Below, one piece after another: positions 62,418-64,000 of a stretch of DNA of 64,000 bases. Each line of letters starts with the position of its first letter. Within the stretch, counting starts at the first letter, position 1. The stretch covers positions 15,000,291-15,064,290 of the forward strand of contig OV277868.1 of the NCBI GenBank assembly GCA_922989275.2, given 5' to 3'. A program made the position numbers and the translations under genes. The notes beneath the pieces are model-generated. The model was not told the origin of the DNA and made no database searches. It saw nothing but the letters and a program-made list of their open reading frames with translations. The DNA comes from Gari tellinella. Lineage: Eukaryota > Mollusca > Bivalvia > Cardiida > Psammobiidae.

Positions 62418-62667
62418 ACAGTGGAGAAAATGTTATTATTTCCCAATAAACGCGTTAACGCTAGAACCATGATTTCAATTGCAAACAGTTTGGAGCAGAT
62501 CAGACGCCGGGTAACCCGGCGTCTGATCAGGCACCAAACTGTTTGCCGCTCAGACTAACATGAATGGTCAGAATTGTCTAAAGGTTGTCCATTTATGCGT
62601 ATCATTGCGATGCGTTTGCGTTTCGTTTGCGTTTAAACGGGAAAGAATAACGTTTTCTCCCATGTTA
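62418..62667. mobile_element. 250-bp MITE of the CAGTGGAGAA family
   Basis: TA + CAGTGGAGAAAATGTTATTA then TTTCCC on the left. The inverted right end reads CATGGGAGAAAACGTTATTC then TTTCCC. Subterminal AAACGCGTT / GCGTTTGCGTTTCG words match the 42891-45644 element. A GCCGGG-tip hairpin MITE (62481-62546) is nested inside. Confidence 0.8.
62481..62546. mobile_element. hairpin MITE, GCCGGG-tip subtype (nested)
   Basis: GCAAACAGTTTGGAGCAGAT, AGACGCCGGGTAACCCGGCG and CTGATCAGGCACCAAACTG form a nearly perfect hairpin inside the CAGTGGAGAA MITE. Confidence 0.9.
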
Positions 62668-62974
62668 CCTTAATGGTTATGAACTATTCTGTTCTAAAAA
62701 TAACCCAGACAAGTCAGGAATATCGGATCGATCTCGTGACTCTTATCAGACCTTGCGGAAATTCTCGGAAGCCGACACGAAGATTTGTTATGTAAACGAA
62801 AAGCTTATTTTTCCAACCATCTCGATAAGAAATCGGCACATTTATGTATGGTTCTTAAAGAAAGGGGGCATGTTTCAGGCACCTGACAACGGATTTCGAT
62901 TAGTTTTAATACATAGAAAATGTTCTAATATAAGAAATTGCGCGATTTAAACATAAATTTGGGCGGTATTCTGG
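62668..62974. other. no gene recognised
   Basis: A 65-codon ORF is present but has no recognisable homology. Confidence 0.4.
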
Positions 62975-63664
62975 CTTTAAGTTTGAATGTGGGATATGTC
63001 CGATCAAAAAGTAGGTTATTTCATGTTAAATCATAGAAAAACCTTGACAACACTCTAGAGGCTACAAATCTCCAAACAAATTCATGAAACTTGGTCAAAA
63101 TGAGTGAAATATTAATACCAAGGATACATTTGAATGTGGGTTACCTCGAATTAAAAACTAGGTCACTAGATCAAATCAAAGAAAAAACTCTTGTTAACAC
63201 TCTAGAGGCTACAAATCTCATTCGATTTTCATGAAACTTGCTAAAATGTTTGCCTTGTGGATTACTAGATCAAGCTTAAATGTTGATAATGTCAGATCAA
63301 AAGCTAGGTCACTAGATCAAATCATAGAAAAACCTTGTAAACAACCTAGAGGCTACACATCTCATTAGATCTGAGTAAAATCTTGGTCAAAACGTTTGCC
63401 GTTTTAATTTTCTATGTCATGTTTAAATGTGGGCTATGTCGGGTTAAAAACTAGGTCACTAGGTCAAATCATGAAAATACATTGTTAACACTTTAAAAGC
63501 TACATTTCTCATTTGATCTTAATGAAACTTGCTCAAAATGTTTGCCTCATTGAAATTTAGGCCACGCTTAAATGTGGTTATGTTCTGTTAAAATCTAGGT
63601 CACTTAAGGTCAAGTTTTACATGGTGTACCAGGTGAACGATATAGGGACATCATGGCCTTTGTT
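62975..63664 (-). mobile_element. HINE-like element, family 3, minus strand, 3' truncated
   Basis: Four units of about 150 bp (AAAACTAGGTCACTAGATCA, ACTCTAGAGGCTACAAATCTC, TTCATGAAACTTG) lead to the minus-strand 5' end, AACAAAGGCCATGATGTCCC + ATCGTTCACCTGG. The 3' hairpin expected near 62970 is missing. Confidence 0.8.
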
Positions 63665-64000
63665 ATTGTTATTGTTTACAAACAATTTGAGCTTTCGATT
63701 TGATAAACCTTAACTTGACGTTTGGTCACCTCAATGCCTCTTTCAAATCGCCCAAATCAAAAGAATTTGTCCTGAAACAGGTTAGAAGCGTCGTCGCGTA
63801 CCCATTACATTGAGAATTGTGTCGTCCCGGTGTTTGTTACAGCGTCTTCCTACAAGCGTGACATTTTACTTTTAAAACTACTGCTTATTTCCGCCATACG
63901 ATTGATCGAAATTATAAACAAACTCGCACTTAATAGTGTTTATACATAATTTGATTAATTACATATCATTTCTCTATTTTAGCAGTTCACTGTTGAAGGT
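63665..64000. other. no feature recognised
   Basis: Window end; no ORF, repeat or RNA is supported. Confidence 0.45.

Overview
This window looks like non-coding, repeat-saturated eukaryotic DNA. Spliced genes are present (GT/AG introns with phase-matched exons), the sequence is AT-rich, and no prokaryotic gene array is visible. The dominant repeats carry the motif AAAGGGCAATAACTC, 5' ends of the ACAAGAGGGCC...GCTCACCTGA type and 3' hairpins of the GCTCAGGTGAGCT type. I associate this repertoire with bivalve molluscs, possibly a heterodont such as a dreissenid. The species guess is inference; the repeat structure is read directly from the sequence.

Only three stretches have convincing protein homology, and all are transposon-type. 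(1) A minus-strand gene with nine visible exons (12943 down to 2772) encodes a ZNF862/KIAA1586-like hAT transposase with one frameshift. It lies inside an 11.45-kb element with hAT-type CAGGG termini at 2096 and 13547. (2) A minus-strand first exon (24595-23973) encodes an acidic N-terminus, a Pro/Ala/Gln minisatellite and the start of a Crypton/DUF3504-like domain. (3) A plus-strand Penelope-like fragment (about 33850-34977) carries the end of a reverse transcriptase and the start of a GIY-YIG nuclease. Hammerhead-ribozyme-like sequence lies antisense upstream of it.

The rest is a stack of nested non-autonomous elements. Several families share a Helentron-like (HINE) plan: a short 5' motif, a tandem array of 150-320 bp units, and a 3' hairpin whose stem repeats the 5' motif inverted. 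Copies lie at 864-1880, 5308-6429, 9140-9644, 10230-11601, 14625-15876, 17877-19289, 19374-20852, 22140-22509, 22790-23405 (minus) and 62975-63664 (minus). Two palindromic MITE families are scattered throughout. One is built on AAAGCAGAATG..CATTCTGCTTT and the other on CAAACAGTTTGGATCC with a GCCG..CGGC tip.

The right half (36447-61229) is organised by long inverted repeats. These are a 3.3-kb element (36447-39774), a 14.2-kb element (41116-55311) with about 360-bp TIRs made of iterated GGCCCTAnnTGTAACTA boxes, and a 5.4-kb element (55529-60915) with 0.75-0.9-kb TIRs holding RFX X-box-like palindromes. The 14.2-kb element contains a 2.75-kb TA-flanked element, a 2.4-kb element inserted into a TCTG microsatellite, and a satellite array with a 1.14-kb seven-monomer higher-order repeat. 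It is flanked on both sides by direct copies of a 530-bp segment, and the right copy is split by the 5.4-kb element. This layered architecture is the most notable feature of the window. I see no confident host gene, functional tRNA, rRNA or CRISPR array.
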